Counted from the stretch's first letter, positions 8,907 through 18,771 are shown. The stretch: 64,000 nt of DNA from Actinomycetota bacterium (GCA_023488455.1 JAMDDV010000034.1:89760-153759), one strand, 5' to 3'. The notes: generated from the sequence alone by a model not told the origin. Translations and numbers: made by a program.

Positions 8907-10040
8907 TTAAATTCGCATTCCCTTCCCTTCAGCAACCTCCCTTGTTGTCATGTGCTCCTCAACAAACCTTATAAGCTCATTCCTGTCAAGTGAGAGCACG
9001 TAATCAAGTAGATCCATAACTCCATCTTCAATTGGAATAACGGGTTCCCACCCCAAATCCTGTCTGACCTTCGTTATGTCAGCAACAATGTGCCTTACAT
9101 CGCCCTTTCTGAAAGAGTTAAAGAGCGCCGGTTCAATATCCTTATCCATACTCTTTGCAATAATTTTTGCAAAATCAGCCAGCTTCAAAGGTCTGGATGT
9201 CCCCACATTATATGCCTCACCCTTCAGGTCACCTTTTTGGATTGCCATCAAATTCAATCTTGCTACATCTCTTACATGTACAAGATCTCTTACCTGATTG
9301 CCATCCTCATACAGCATTGGCGGCATGTCCTTCAGCAGCTTTACGATAAAGATAGGTGCGATTCCAGTATACGGGTTTGATAACGCCTGCCTTGGCCCAT
9401 ATACAGCCATGAACCTGAAGGCAGCAGACGGTATCCCATAGGTTTTTCCAATGAGCAGGCACATCTCTTCCTGATCATTCTTCCCAATGCCGTAGATACT
9501 TGTTGGTTCTTTTGGTTTGTCCTCTCTGGTTAAAGCATATGTGGTTTGTTTACCACAGATGGGGCAGTTTGCCTCCCACTGCTTTTTATCCATCTGTTCT
9601 ATCGTTCTCATCTTTGGATAGACAGTACCGTGCTCCGCACATCGATACGCAAGCTCTCCATAGACAGAAGCTGAGGACGCCACGATGAGCATCCTGATCC
9701 TATCACGGTTTTTGATGATGACATCCAGCAAGTTCGCCGTGCCCAGCGAATTGGTGGATGTGAAATTTATAATATCGTACATGCTTATCCCGACGCCCAC
9801 TGCAGCTGCATAGTGCAGCACAACATCAACATCGCTCAACACCTTCTGGACGGCATCGTAATCTCTCACGTCGCCCTCAATGAATTCAGCCTGCGCATTG
9901 AGATAGGAAGGTCTGGTTTTCTTATGTACCTTTTCTTCAAGATTATCAAATATCCTGACCTCGTAACCGTTTTTAATCAGGAGATCTGCTGTATGCGAGC
10001 CGATAAAACCTGCCCCTCCGGTTATTAATATCCTTTCCAA
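8907..10040 (-). CDS. extended SDR, dTDP-L-rhamnose 4-epimerase-like
   Basis: 377 aa from a TTG start with GAGGAG 5 nt upstream. GGAGFIG is at 8-14, ASSASVYGE near 121 and the catalytic YGIGK at 183-187. It is longer than typical epimerases because of an insert at about 130-180 that carries Cys134 and a CPIC pair at 159-162. That insert is typical of the WbiB/Tll-like branch that converts dTDP-L-rhamnose to dTDP-6-deoxy-L-talose. No rml genes lie in the window, so a dTDP-rhamnose supply would have to be encoded elsewhere. GDP- or UDP-sugar substrates cannot be excluded. Confidence 0.75.
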   Translation of the reverse strand: MERILITGGAGFIGSHTADLLIKNGYEVRIFDNLEEKVHKKTRPSYLNAQAEFIEGDVRDYDAVQKVLSDVDVVLHYAAAVGVGISMYDIINFTSTNSLGTANLLDVIIKNRDRIRMLIVASSASVYGELAYRCAEHGTVYPKMRTIEQMDKKQWEANCPICGKQTTYALTREDKPKEPTSIYGIGKNDQEEMCLLIGKTYGIPSAAFRFMAVYGPRQALSNPYTGIAPIFIVKLLKDMPPMLYEDGNQVRDLVHVRDVARLNLMAIQKGDLKGEAYNVGTSRPLKLADFAKIIAKSMDKDIEPALFNSFRKGDVRHIVADITKVRQDLGWEPVIPIEDGVMDLLDYVLSLDRNELIRFVEEHMTTREVAEGKGMRI

Positions 10041-10085
10041 GGTGCTCCTCTTGTAAACAAATTATCGATATTCAACAAATTTATC

Positions 10086-11159
10086 TCACAGAAAATTGGA
10101 ATGGCGTTCGGGGTACTTAATGTAATGCAAAATCTTATTTATCTCGTGTGCCTTACAGAGTGGCTGGCACTTTTTAAAATCAATCCTTCTTATGGCTTCC
10201 CGGCGCTGCGCCCCGTTCCATATCTCCACATAGCTCTTTTCATGGAGATTACCGAAACTGTACTCGGGCATCCCGCGCAGATGACAGCACAAATACACTT
10301 CCCCGTCAGCACCAATGGTACCGATAAATGAATGCCCAAGACATTCAGTGTACTGCCGCCCATAACTGTGTTCTGGGTCCATGAGATCCTTGAACTTATA
10401 GTCAAGCGAAAATACATCAAACCCCTTTTCGGCAAGTGCTTCAGCATCCATAATGAACGGTTGGGCCTTTATGAATATGCTGGTATCCAGTTGCGTACCA
10501 TCAAAGATCACAACAGGTTTAATCTGAAAATAGTCCACTCCTAATTCCTTAACAAGCTTTGCGGCCTGGAAAATTTCATGGAAATTTTCGTCATTCACAA
10601 GCAAAGACGTCCCTATGGTGATCCTGCTGTGATTTTTTTTCTTCAGACGGACAAGGCAGGATAAGTTTTTTAGAATTTTATAGAAGTTGTCAGCTTCGGG
10701 GTTCCTTGGCCTATGAAGTTTGGCATGGGTATCCCCTGTCGCTGCATCCAGGCTGACCCTTATAAATGTGCACTGCTCTACGATCTGTCTGGAGTTTGCC
10801 TCATTTAACAGTGCTCCGTTTGTGAATAAACCCATCTCCAGCCCCAAATTACGGGCAAAATCCATCATTGGGAAGAGGCACTTGTTCGTCAGGGGCTCGC
10901 CACCTCCAGTCCAGACAATCGCCTTCACCCCATTTTCCTTAAGCTCAATGAGCGTCCTTCGCAGCAAACCCTCGGGCATCACAGCGTTGCTTTTACCCCT
11001 GAAATGCTCAAATGTACACCATATACAGTCGTGATTGCATACATTGCTTGGGTCTATCTCAACCGTGACCGGATAGACATTTTTACTCTTGAAGAAGTCG
11101 TTCACCCTATCGAGATGCTGCAGTATCTTACTTGGATTAAACTGTTTTAGCGAAGACAC
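10086..11159 (-). CDS. radical SAM/SPASM enzyme
   Basis: About 357 aa. The start is GTG 11159, 5 nt after AAAGGAGAT; a TTG one codon earlier sits too close to the ribosome site. The radical SAM cluster motif is CNHDCIWC near residue 42, followed by the GGGEP SAM-binding stretch near 90. The C-terminal SPASM region has ECLGHSFIGTI, CCHLRG and CQPLCKAHE for auxiliary Fe-S clusters. SPASM enzymes modify peptides, sugars or other substrates. In a glycan cluster, sugar epimerisation or deoxygenation, or modification of a glycosylated peptide, is plausible, but no precursor peptide is visible. Confidence 0.85.
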   Translation of the reverse strand: MSSLKQFNPSKILQHLDRVNDFFKSKNVYPVTVEIDPSNVCNHDCIWCTFEHFRGKSNAVMPEGLLRRTLIELKENGVKAIVWTGGGEPLTNKCLFPMMDFARNLGLEMGLFTNGALLNEANSRQIVEQCTFIRVSLDAATGDTHAKLHRPRNPEADNFYKILKNLSCLVRLKKKNHSRITIGTSLLVNDENFHEIFQAAKLVKELGVDYFQIKPVVIFDGTQLDTSIFIKAQPFIMDAEALAEKGFDVFSLDYKFKDLMDPEHSYGRQYTECLGHSFIGTIGADGEVYLCCHLRGMPEYSFGNLHEKSYVEIWNGAQRREAIRRIDFKKCQPLCKAHEINKILHYIKYPERHSNFL

Positions 11160-11224
11160 CAAATCTCCTTTAATTGATGCAATATTCTATCAAATAAAGA
11201 AATTAAATAAACATTTTACTTGCT

Positions 11225-11617
11225 TTAAGACAAATTTATTGCAACTACTGCATCTATCTCAACCTTGAAGTCTAGCGGCAGTCTCCCCGCCTGAACTGTT
11301 GTCCTGACAGGAGGGTCATCGGTGAAGAACCCCTTATATACCTCATTAAACCTTGCGAACTCATTCATATCAGCCAAATAGCACGTGACCTTTATAACAT
11401 CCTTCATTTTGGCACCCGCATCCTCCACTATTGCCCTTATGTTCTCAAGCGTAATCCTTGTCTCATCCTCAATCTCTCCTCTCACGACATCGCCCGATTT
11501 GGGATCGATCGGACCTTGACCAGAAATATACAAAAGTCCATCATGAATCACCGCTTGCGAATAAGGACCTTTAGGGATAGGTGCTCTTGTAGTGCTAAAA
11601 ATCTTCTTCTCAGGCAT
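11225..11617 (-). CDS. ridA: RidA family enamine/imine deaminase
   Basis: 130 aa, the standard family length. It shows the family N-terminus (APIPKGPYSQAV), the central SGQGPIDP, and the C-terminal PPVRTTVQAGRLP with the conserved Arg, plus KVEIDAVVAI. RidA hydrolyses reactive 2-aminoacrylate and other enamines made by PLP enzymes. It is a housekeeping-type cytosolic trimer and looks out of place among glycan genes. It is spaced about 60 nt from both same-strand neighbours and may be co-transcribed with them. Confidence 0.93.
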   Translation of the reverse strand: MPEKKIFSTTRAPIPKGPYSQAVIHDGLLYISGQGPIDPKSGDVVRGEIEDETRITLENIRAIVEDAGAKMKDVIKVTCYLADMNEFARFNEVYKGFFTDDPPVRTTVQAGRLPLDFKVEIDAVVAINLS

Positions 11618-11669
11618 GGTATCTCCTCACATTAAAGTAATCAAAAAATAAACTGTCCGCAGAAGCATA

Positions 11670-12842
11670 TCAGGTGATCCTCTGGGCAAAAAGCGTCGCG
11701 GCTTTCTTTGCGTCAACTTTTAACCCTAAAACATTAGTCGTAAGTCTCTTTTTTGCCTCATTCCTGTCACTCCACAGGTTCATAAAAAATGAAGGCAGTC
11801 TGCCGCTAACTACCTCCTCAAGCTCAAGCTTCGAGCCCTCAAATCCAATTTCAGACAAAAAACTCCTGACCTTATGATGATAGATCAGGCCCATCACCGG
11901 CGTGAAAACGGAGCATGCCAGGATTATCGAATGCAAGCGCATACCCATGAAGTAGTGAAGTCTGGCCATCACGCCAGCGATTTCGTTACATGAATATTTT
12001 ACATTTGACACAAGTCCAACCTCATCTGGATTTGCAAGCCCTGAAATCAGATCCTCCGTAATACTCTGATCCATGACCTGGGTGACAAAGAAAACCAGGT
12101 TAGCATCCGCAGTCGATTTAATCTCGTTCAAACTTCCAGCCAGAGAGCTCAGGAACTCCTTCCTGTTCACCTGATGCTGCCTGCCCTTTAGCCATGAACC
12201 CAAATAGGAGTTTATGTTCACCCCGATAAGTGGTTTATCCAGCTTAATCCTTTCACTGCTTAATATTTCTGCCACCCTCACATCATCAGCACTCCCAACA
12301 TTTAGCGCAGCATCTGATGTCTGAACGATCTTTTCTTTATCCACTCCAACTGATTCAAGTAACCTACCGGAGTCAGAATCGCGGACAGTAATGAAATCAC
12401 AATTTCTCACAATCCTCTCTAATAGTTTAAGGCCTGTCTTCATGTTAAAAGGCCCTATGCTGACATTATAAAGCCCCGTGAGCTTATTTTTCCCTTTAGC
12501 ATAGGGAATATACAGGGCAAGCGCCGTGACGTGGTTAAAAAGTGGATTATAGAGACTCTTGTCAAAAAGTATTGCATCAAATATCAGGACAGCATCCGCT
12601 TTTCTTATCGCAAGAAATGTCGGCAGGCCGATCATTTTTACGCTCAGATGCCAGGGCAACATTGATACTGGCCTGACAGGAAGACCGTGATAGCTTCTTT
12701 TTATAAAGTCAGGCTTTATCGTGGGAATCAAAAATTCCACCTCGCCTGCCTCGGAAACGATGTCGCTCATTATTGCTTCGATGAGTGCAGCGTCACCAGC
12801 ATTCCTGCCTGAAGATGAGCCAAGCAGGACTATCTTCTTCAT
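11670..12842 (-). CDS. polysaccharide pyruvyl transferase family protein
   Basis: 390 aa, PF04230-like. It has the N-terminal LLGSSSGRNAGDAALIEAI, the central ITVRDSDSGRLLESVGV, then VFFVTQVMDQSI, MGMRLHSIILACSVFTPVMGLIYHHK and C-terminal helices. The MRLHS...G.YHHK block is the signature of CsaB/WcaK-type enzymes that place a pyruvyl ketal on a sugar using phosphoenolpyruvate. It overlaps the upstream acetyltransferase gene by 4 nt (ATGA), so the two are coupled. An FrhB-domain protein, a frequent partner of this family, is encoded 1.7 kb away. Confidence 0.88.
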   Translation of the reverse strand: MKKIVLLGSSSGRNAGDAALIEAIMSDIVSEAGEVEFLIPTIKPDFIKRSYHGLPVRPVSMLPWHLSVKMIGLPTFLAIRKADAVLIFDAILFDKSLYNPLFNHVTALALYIPYAKGKNKLTGLYNVSIGPFNMKTGLKLLERIVRNCDFITVRDSDSGRLLESVGVDKEKIVQTSDAALNVGSADDVRVAEILSSERIKLDKPLIGVNINSYLGSWLKGRQHQVNRKEFLSSLAGSLNEIKSTADANLVFFVTQVMDQSITEDLISGLANPDEVGLVSNVKYSCNEIAGVMARLHYFMGMRLHSIILACSVFTPVMGLIYHHKVRSFLSEIGFEGSKLELEEVVSGRLPSFFMNLWSDRNEAKKRLTTNVLGLKVDAKKAATLFAQRIT

Positions 12843-13531
12843 ATTCCAACCCTTTTCTTAACTATCTTTGCAGGTGAGCCATATGCGACACAGTAGTCCG
12901 GCACATCGTCCATTACAAGCGAGCCTGCACCAACTATCGAACCTTCACCCACGGTAACCCCATCGAAGATCATCGAGCCTGCACCTATCCAGCATCCCTT
13001 CTTAAGAAGTACTCCTCCCTTCAACTCTTTACCCATCTTCTTTATCTCCTGGTGCCCCGAGTATCGATAGCTCTCAATTCCGATGTAACAGTGCGAGGCT
13101 ATCATGACATCATCTTCTATCGTGAGGTTCGTGGATATGGCAAGACGGCAAAATGTCCCCACCCTGACGTTATCACCCAGGCTGATCTTGCCGTTCTTCA
13201 TCGTCAATATCGAAAAGGAGGATATGAAGCAGTTATCCCCAATAGTAAGAGACGACCTGGCATCTCCTTTTGCGTCAAGAACAGCATTATCATCGATGAT
13301 AGTTCCCCTGCCGATCGTGATCTTGTGCGGGTGGCGCAGTGTAACATTTCTGCCCACATAGGTTTTCTTACCAATCTTGCCCAGCAAATACCTGTAGAAA
13401 ACCGACCTTAAAAAAAGCCCACATGCCCCCGGAGCCTGACAGCAAATTTGAGTTAGCAATTCATATTTCAATAACGAACCAGGTCCCTTCTTGCCGATAT
13501 AGACGTCCTGAAAATCGGATAACTTAGACAA
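12839..13531 (-). CDS. left-handed beta-helix acyltransferase (WbbJ-like)
   Basis: 230 aa, start TTG 13531 placed 3-4 nt after AGGAGAT and immediately after the stop of the UPF0104 gene. Hexapeptide repeats run from about residue 60 to 215 (IGRGTIIDDNAVLDAKG, LTIGDNCFISS, IVGAGSLVMDDVP, GSPAKIV). The SHCYIGIESYRYSGHQ segment carries a His where the catalytic one lies in this family. It probably acetylates a sugar hydroxyl or amine from acetyl-CoA in the cytosol. It is translationally coupled to the pyruvyl transferase, suggesting the same glycan is both acetylated and pyruvylated. Confidence 0.87.
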   Translation of the reverse strand: MSKLSDFQDVYIGKKGPGSLLKYELLTQICCQAPGACGLFLRSVFYRYLLGKIGKKTYVGRNVTLRHPHKITIGRGTIIDDNAVLDAKGDARSSLTIGDNCFISSFSILTMKNGKISLGDNVRVGTFCRLAISTNLTIEDDVMIASHCYIGIESYRYSGHQEIKKMGKELKGGVLLKKGCWIGAGSMIFDGVTVGEGSIVGAGSLVMDDVPDYCVAYGSPAKIVKKRVGI

Positions 13532-14509
13532 CTATCTCCTTTTCATGAAAATATAAATGGCACCGCCAATAATGCCTGTAATTATAGATTTTATCCTTAA
13601 AATAAAGCCAACTGACAGCGAATAAGCAGGATTAATACCGAAAAATGTAAAACAGTAAACATATGCGCCCTCGTTAAACCCCCAGTTTCCAAGCGATACA
13701 GGTATTGCAGATATCAATAGCACTATTGGTACACCTATCAAGAGATAATAAAACGGCACACGTTGTTTTATCACCCAGAAGGCCGCCATCACGTTCAATA
13801 CCGCTATTAAGTTATACATTATAGACAGGAAAAAGTTATAGATAATTATCCATTTGTTCGCACGATAGTGATAGATGCTTTCAAGTATCTCGTTGGCCTT
13901 TTGCTTGATTCTTTCCAGACGCTTGATTTTGATCCTGTCATCAAACCATTTATGCAGTCCTTTATTAAAAAATATAAAGAGCACCGCCATAAAACTCAGG
14001 AGCATCAACACTATTAGATAAAAAATCGGGGAACCCCAAAATCTTTGCACCTCGATTGTAAATGCGATCGCAGCAAAAAGGATCAGCGCGGCCATGCCTA
14101 TATAACGCTCCATGAACACGGATGCAACTGACTCGGACTGATCTTTGGTCTTTCTCGCTAACTCATACATGCGGATCACGTCACCTCCCACGCTTGATGG
14201 GAGGATATTGTTGAAAAAATAACCCACCACGTATAAGCCGTAAAGCCTGGCTATCGACACATTCACACCTTTACTCTTGAGCAGTGAATGCCACTTCAAA
14301 ACGCTGGCAAGAATCAGGAGAACAGAAAAAAGGATCAAAAGCAGGATGGCGACGACATCCACATCTAAAAACGTTGCAAAGAGCTCCTGCCACTTTATCC
14401 TGATGAACAAAAACCAAATCAGTGCTGCGCTGATGACTAAACGGATTATAAAAGTGATGGTATTTTTGAGATTAAATCTTTTTTTTCGGGGCTCTTCCAA
14501 ATTTTCCAT
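13532..14509 (-). CDS. UPF0104/LPG-synthase-type membrane protein
   Basis: 325 aa, second member of this family in the window. A basic N-terminus (EEPRKKRFNLKN) is followed by about eight membrane segments and the family blocks LYVVGYFFNNILPSSVGGDVIRMY and VSLGNWGFNEGAYVYCFTFFG. No synthase domain is attached. It is first in a leftward group with the acetyltransferase and pyruvyl transferase. Translocation of a lipid-linked glycan is the likeliest role by context, but this is not shown. Confidence 0.82.
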   Translation of the reverse strand: MENLEEPRKKRFNLKNTITFIIRLVISAALIWFLFIRIKWQELFATFLDVDVVAILLLILFSVLLILASVLKWHSLLKSKGVNVSIARLYGLYVVGYFFNNILPSSVGGDVIRMYELARKTKDQSESVASVFMERYIGMAALILFAAIAFTIEVQRFWGSPIFYLIVLMLLSFMAVLFIFFNKGLHKWFDDRIKIKRLERIKQKANEILESIYHYRANKWIIIYNFFLSIMYNLIAVLNVMAAFWVIKQRVPFYYLLIGVPIVLLISAIPVSLGNWGFNEGAYVYCFTFFGINPAYSLSVGFILRIKSIITGIIGGAIYIFMKRR

Positions 14510-14589
14510 TTTAATTTGCGTAATTTTACCTCAAAAAGGTTCTTATGGGTTCAAATAAAGAAACTATCGGTTAAAATTATGAAACCTGT

Positions 14590-15897
14590 ATGAACTCAAT
14601 CGACTATATAGAAGACATAATTAGAAACGATCTCTGCGTGCGCTGCGGCACATGCATTGCGATCTGCCCCAAAAGGGTATATGAGCTTGATAAAGATAGC
14701 TTATTCCCCGTCATCGTCAGAAGGGAAGACTGCAACAACTGTCTTCTATGCGAAAAAGTCTGCCCAGGTAGGGAGGCCAACTTTCGGGACTTTCACAAAA
14801 ATCTCTTCGGAACCTCGTTCGACCCCAAAAATGTAAATGGATGTTATAAGAACATCTACATTGCGCATGCCTGCGAAGAAGAGATAAGAAATAGAAGCAG
14901 CAGTGGAGGTGTAGCCACTGCTATATTAATTGGTCTTCTCGAAGAGCAAATGATAGACGCCGCTGTGGTTGTGGGCATGAAGGCGGATGATCCGACAAGA
15001 CCAACTGGCGTGATTGCCAGGTCGAGAGAAGAAATATTAAATGCGGCGCAATCGAAATATGCCATAGTGGCACCCAACGTCGTACTTTCCGAAATAAGAA
15101 AAAAAGATGAGCGCTTCGCGTTTGTTGGACTGCCCTGTCAGGTTCACGCCCTGCAAAAATGGCTGCTGATCGATAAGCGAATGCGAAAAAACCTCGTCTT
15201 CATCATTGGCCTTTACTGCTGCTCTACCCTGTCACAGGAATCGGCACCAGACTTACTGCACACAAAAAAGATCAGGAAAAACGATGTCAAAAAACTTCAG
15301 TACAGGGCAGGCAGCTGGCCAGGCGGTATCGAGGTCACCTTGAAAGATGACAGGCAGATAAAGCTTCATGCCTCCAACATTAAAGATGGTGCATTTGTCT
15401 ACCTGCGCCACCTCTATTACATCGAGCGCTGTTTGATGTGCATAGATGGGTCATGCGAATTCTCTGACATCTCGCTCGCAGATCCATGGATCAAGCAGAA
15501 GGGCGGATGGTTGTATGAGAGCGGATGGACGATCACCCTTTCAAGAACAGATCGGGCAGAAGAAATCCTCAAAAAATTGGCAGAAAAGGGTTACCTGCAC
15601 ATTGAAAAGATGAAACAGGAATATCTGGATATGAGCCAGACTCAAATGGTAAGGCAAAAAAGGAGGCGCGCCCAGAACAGAATTATTTACAGGTCAAAAA
15701 GAGGATTGCGTGTGCCAAGCTATGGTTATCAGATTGGACCAAAAGATAGGAAAATAAAACCGCGCGACCTCATAGATTACAGCTTCAGATTCCTGGGCAG
15801 AAACAGGTTTACCCGGCAGGCTGCAACATGGTTTCTCTACTCAGGGATGCTTTCACCACTTATAGAGATGCGCTCAAAAATGAAGGGCAAGAAATAG
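14590..15897 (+). CDS. FrhB/FdhB-type Fe-S flavoprotein (F420-hydrogenase beta-like)
   Basis: 435 aa. Two 4Fe-4S ferredoxin motifs stand at the N-terminus: CVRCGTCIAICP near 17 and CNNCLLCEKVCP near 48. They are followed by the FrhB N domain (RSSSGGVATAILIGLL) and C domain (FVGLPCQVHALQKW, CLMCIDGSCEFSDISLADPW). This family sits with pyruvyl transferases in exopolysaccharide loci of many bacteria, where it is thought to reduce a sugar or ketal precursor. A TAAAAT box lies 12 nt before the ATG with no ribosome site, pointing to a leaderless message. The gene abuts the next ORF (TAG then ATG). Confidence 0.87.
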   Translation: MNSIDYIEDIIRNDLCVRCGTCIAICPKRVYELDKDSLFPVIVRREDCNNCLLCEKVCPGREANFRDFHKNLFGTSFDPKNVNGCYKNIYIAHACEEEIRNRSSSGGVATAILIGLLEEQMIDAAVVVGMKADDPTRPTGVIARSREEILNAAQSKYAIVAPNVVLSEIRKKDERFAFVGLPCQVHALQKWLLIDKRMRKNLVFIIGLYCCSTLSQESAPDLLHTKKIRKNDVKKLQYRAGSWPGGIEVTLKDDRQIKLHASNIKDGAFVYLRHLYYIERCLMCIDGSCEFSDISLADPWIKQKGGWLYESGWTITLSRTDRAEEILKKLAEKGYLHIEKMKQEYLDMSQTQMVRQKRRRAQNRIIYRSKRGLRVPSYGYQIGPKDRKIKPRDLIDYSFRFLGRNRFTRQAATWFLYSGMLSPLIEMRSKMKGKK

Positions 15898-18771
15898 ATG
15901 CATAAATTTTCAGGCGAAAAATTAAAAAATTCAGTTAGCAGCATTGCTGGGAAAAAGGTCTTCTCTGAATTTATAATCCCATTCTTAATACTTGGACTGC
16001 TTGTCTGCATATTTTTCTATCCCGCTGTATTTCAGGGACAGTCCTTTATCCCGGCTGATCTTTTAAATGCATCTCGCCTGCCGTGGTCCTACTATTTCGC
16101 AGGCCAGGACCTGTTCAAAGGAAAGACAGTAAATCCAGAACTCGGCGATGCCGTGCTGATCGCATTCCCAATCAAATACTTTGTTAAAACAACACTTTTA
16201 GCAGGCGCCTTGCCATCATGGAACCCATACTCATTTTGCGGATATTCTTTCCAGCAGCGGTTCATGACCCAGGTATTCAACCCCCTTGAGATACCGTACT
16301 ACATATTCCCCTTAAGGATAGCTGTGAACATAGCGAGCTTTCTAAATTTAACGCTCGCGGGTTATTTTACTTATCTTCTAATGCGAAGCCTGAGGACCAG
16401 TAAAACGGTGGCGTACTTTGTAGCAATCGTGTTCATGTTCAACAGCAATGCGGTCACCTGGCTTGAATTCACCAGCCACATAAAGGGCGAACTCTACATC
16501 CCGCTCATAATCATGTTTTTTTACAAGGGCATTCGCGCAAAAGACTTTAAATTTGTCTCACTTTCAGCACTATTTCTTGGATTGCAAATTCTTTCGGGCA
16601 TACCGCAAACACCACAATACACGATGATATTGCTCTTCTTTGTAGCTGCAGGGGAATTTCTGAACTCTTTCATAGCAAAAAAGCAGCGGCTGGAGTTAAG
16701 CGTAAAACAAAAAGTATTCCCGCTCTACGCTTTAATATTATGCATTGCTCTTGCGCTCGTAGTGGGGGCAGCATTTCTCTGGCCATTTTATCAGAGCCTT
16801 TCACAATCCATCAGGTCGGAGCAGGTGCGCGAGATGGAGGTAGGCTACAACCTCTCGTTTTTGACCACGCTGATATTCCCCAAACTGCTTTACAAGTATA
16901 AGCAGACCGCGGGAATACATGGAAATATAACCGAGCTATTAAAATATTCAGGTATTCTTACTCTCTTCCTGGCACCGTTTTCACTTTTGAACAAAAGAAG
17001 GACACTTGTAATCTCAGTTTTTGCTTTCATCGTGTTCTCGTTCCTTGTGACGATGAAAACCCCATTCACCACTATATTGCTGACACTGGTACCTTTCCTG
17101 AAGTTCGGAACGATAGAGAGGATACTGGCCCTGCTGCCATTCTCGCTCGCGCTGCTTTCAGGACTGGGACTCGACTACCTAATGGGGAAAGAGATAAACG
17201 GTAAACGTCCACTTTTTTCAAAAATAATCATATTTTCGATCATCTCTTCCCTCGTCGTCTTCATGGCCATTTACGGATTGCATTTCATGGGTTTAATCAG
17301 CACAAGCGAAATGAAAAGTCCAAGAATATTCATATACTTGGGATTAATCCTGGCCTCAGCAGCCATCACGGGCCTGTTTATCTGGACAGACAGATTCAAG
17401 AAGTGGGTATTAACCCTATCAATGATCCTGATATTTACAGACCTTGCCTGGTCAGGAATGGATTTCAGCATGGCAACTCCCCTTAATAGGACTTTCTTTG
17501 TCACTCCTGGCCTTGAAAAGATAATGAATGATGAGGAGAAGTTCAGAATATTGACCATAGGTCAGGTAATGCCGGCAGACACGTTCTGGATATACGGTCT
17601 TGAAAGCGTAGAGGGATACGATCCCATCCTGCCAGCTCAGTACCGCGACTTCATATCCGTTCCCAAAGAAATTGGTTCGGCCAGCACGAACGGAAAGGCA
17701 AATGTCAAATTCCTAAATGAGCGATTTTTAAACCTGACCAACGTAAAATATATCCTTTCAGACTCAAAAATAATGACCAATGGCAACATTTTTAAGATGT
17801 TCGATGCTACAAAAGTCAAAGAGGGCGAGCCGGCAGATTACAAAAAGGATGTCTGGAACTTTCAGGAGCACAACGTTACCGTGATAACCGTTCCACCGAA
17901 ATCCTATTTCGGTATATGGGTAACCATACCGGAGGATGAAACCATACTTGAATTTTACCGCACTCTTGATCCAAACACCTGGGATAGCAAAGAAGGCGAC
18001 GGTGTTTACTTCAAGGTATTCGTAAGGAGCGAAGGCGAGGCGAAGATCATCTTCGAGGAAAAACTTGACCCGATAAACAACGATAAGGACAGGCACTGGT
18101 TTTATGAAAGTCTCGATCTATCTGAATATGCAGGGAAGGAAGTTGAGCTGTTGTTTCAAACCGATCCGATAGGCAACGATCTAAATGACTCCCCGGCATG
18201 GGGGAACCCCAGGCTCGCTTCAGTGGATGAGGTTAGCAGCATACAGGAGATCTACGATGGAGAGATGAAGATATTCAAGAACTTCGATGCCTTTCCGCGT
18301 GCCAGGCTTTTTTATAACTCGATCCCAATCGAAGATGGCACTGCAGCTATTAATACACTCTTTGATGAAAGTTTTGACTACAGAAACGTCGTGATACTGA
18401 AAGGCGGCGATCAAATATCAACTAATGATCAAAGCTCGCTTGGCACAGAGGTTACAATGGAGCACTACCAGCCCGACATGGTTAAAATCCTAACAGATGC
18501 ACAATACGAGTCATATCTGGTCCTATTTGATTCATATGATAAGGACTGGAATGTCTATGTGGACGGGGTTAAATCCGCAATACTCCGCGCTGACTTCAAC
18601 TTCAGAGCTGTAAAGCTATCCGCAGGAAAGCATGAAGTGATATTTAAATATCATCCAAGGGAATTTTATAAAAGCATTCCGTTCACAATTGCTGGAATCG
18701 TCTCAACTCTATTAATTTATTTCCTGCTCAAAAGAAAGAATTTAAGCAAGAATATCGAAAATAATATTTAA
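15898..18771 (+). CDS. YfhO family membrane glycosyltransferase-like protein
   Basis: 957 aa. One segment near residue 25-45 is followed by a large loop with FIPADLLNASRLPW and NPYSFCGYSFQQR. About ten more hydrophobic segments run to near 540, then a long extracytoplasmic region, and a final membrane helix near 930. Family features such as YDKDWNVYVDGVK and YHPREFYKS near the end are typical of YfhO, a GT-C enzyme that glycosylates teichoic acids in Firmicutes using undecaprenyl-phosphate sugar. It starts directly at the FrhB stop, so the two are co-transcribed. The acceptor here is unknown. Confidence 0.85.
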   Translation: MHKFSGEKLKNSVSSIAGKKVFSEFIIPFLILGLLVCIFFYPAVFQGQSFIPADLLNASRLPWSYYFAGQDLFKGKTVNPELGDAVLIAFPIKYFVKTTLLAGALPSWNPYSFCGYSFQQRFMTQVFNPLEIPYYIFPLRIAVNIASFLNLTLAGYFTYLLMRSLRTSKTVAYFVAIVFMFNSNAVTWLEFTSHIKGELYIPLIIMFFYKGIRAKDFKFVSLSALFLGLQILSGIPQTPQYTMILLFFVAAGEFLNSFIAKKQRLELSVKQKVFPLYALILCIALALVVGAAFLWPFYQSLSQSIRSEQVREMEVGYNLSFLTTLIFPKLLYKYKQTAGIHGNITELLKYSGILTLFLAPFSLLNKRRTLVISVFAFIVFSFLVTMKTPFTTILLTLVPFLKFGTIERILALLPFSLALLSGLGLDYLMGKEINGKRPLFSKIIIFSIISSLVVFMAIYGLHFMGLISTSEMKSPRIFIYLGLILASAAITGLFIWTDRFKKWVLTLSMILIFTDLAWSGMDFSMATPLNRTFFVTPGLEKIMNDEEKFRILTIGQVMPADTFWIYGLESVEGYDPILPAQYRDFISVPKEIGSASTNGKANVKFLNERFLNLTNVKYILSDSKIMTNGNIFKMFDATKVKEGEPADYKKDVWNFQEHNVTVITVPPKSYFGIWVTIPEDETILEFYRTLDPNTWDSKEGDGVYFKVFVRSEGEAKIIFEEKLDPINNDKDRHWFYESLDLSEYAGKEVELLFQTDPIGNDLNDSPAWGNPRLASVDEVSSIQEIYDGEMKIFKNFDAFPRARLFYNSIPIEDGTAAINTLFDESFDYRNVVILKGGDQISTNDQSSLGTEVTMEHYQPDMVKILTDAQYESYLVLFDSYDKDWNVYVDGVKSAILRADFNFRAVKLSAGKHEVIFKYHPREFYKSIPFTIAGIVSTLLIYFLLKRKNLSKNIENNI

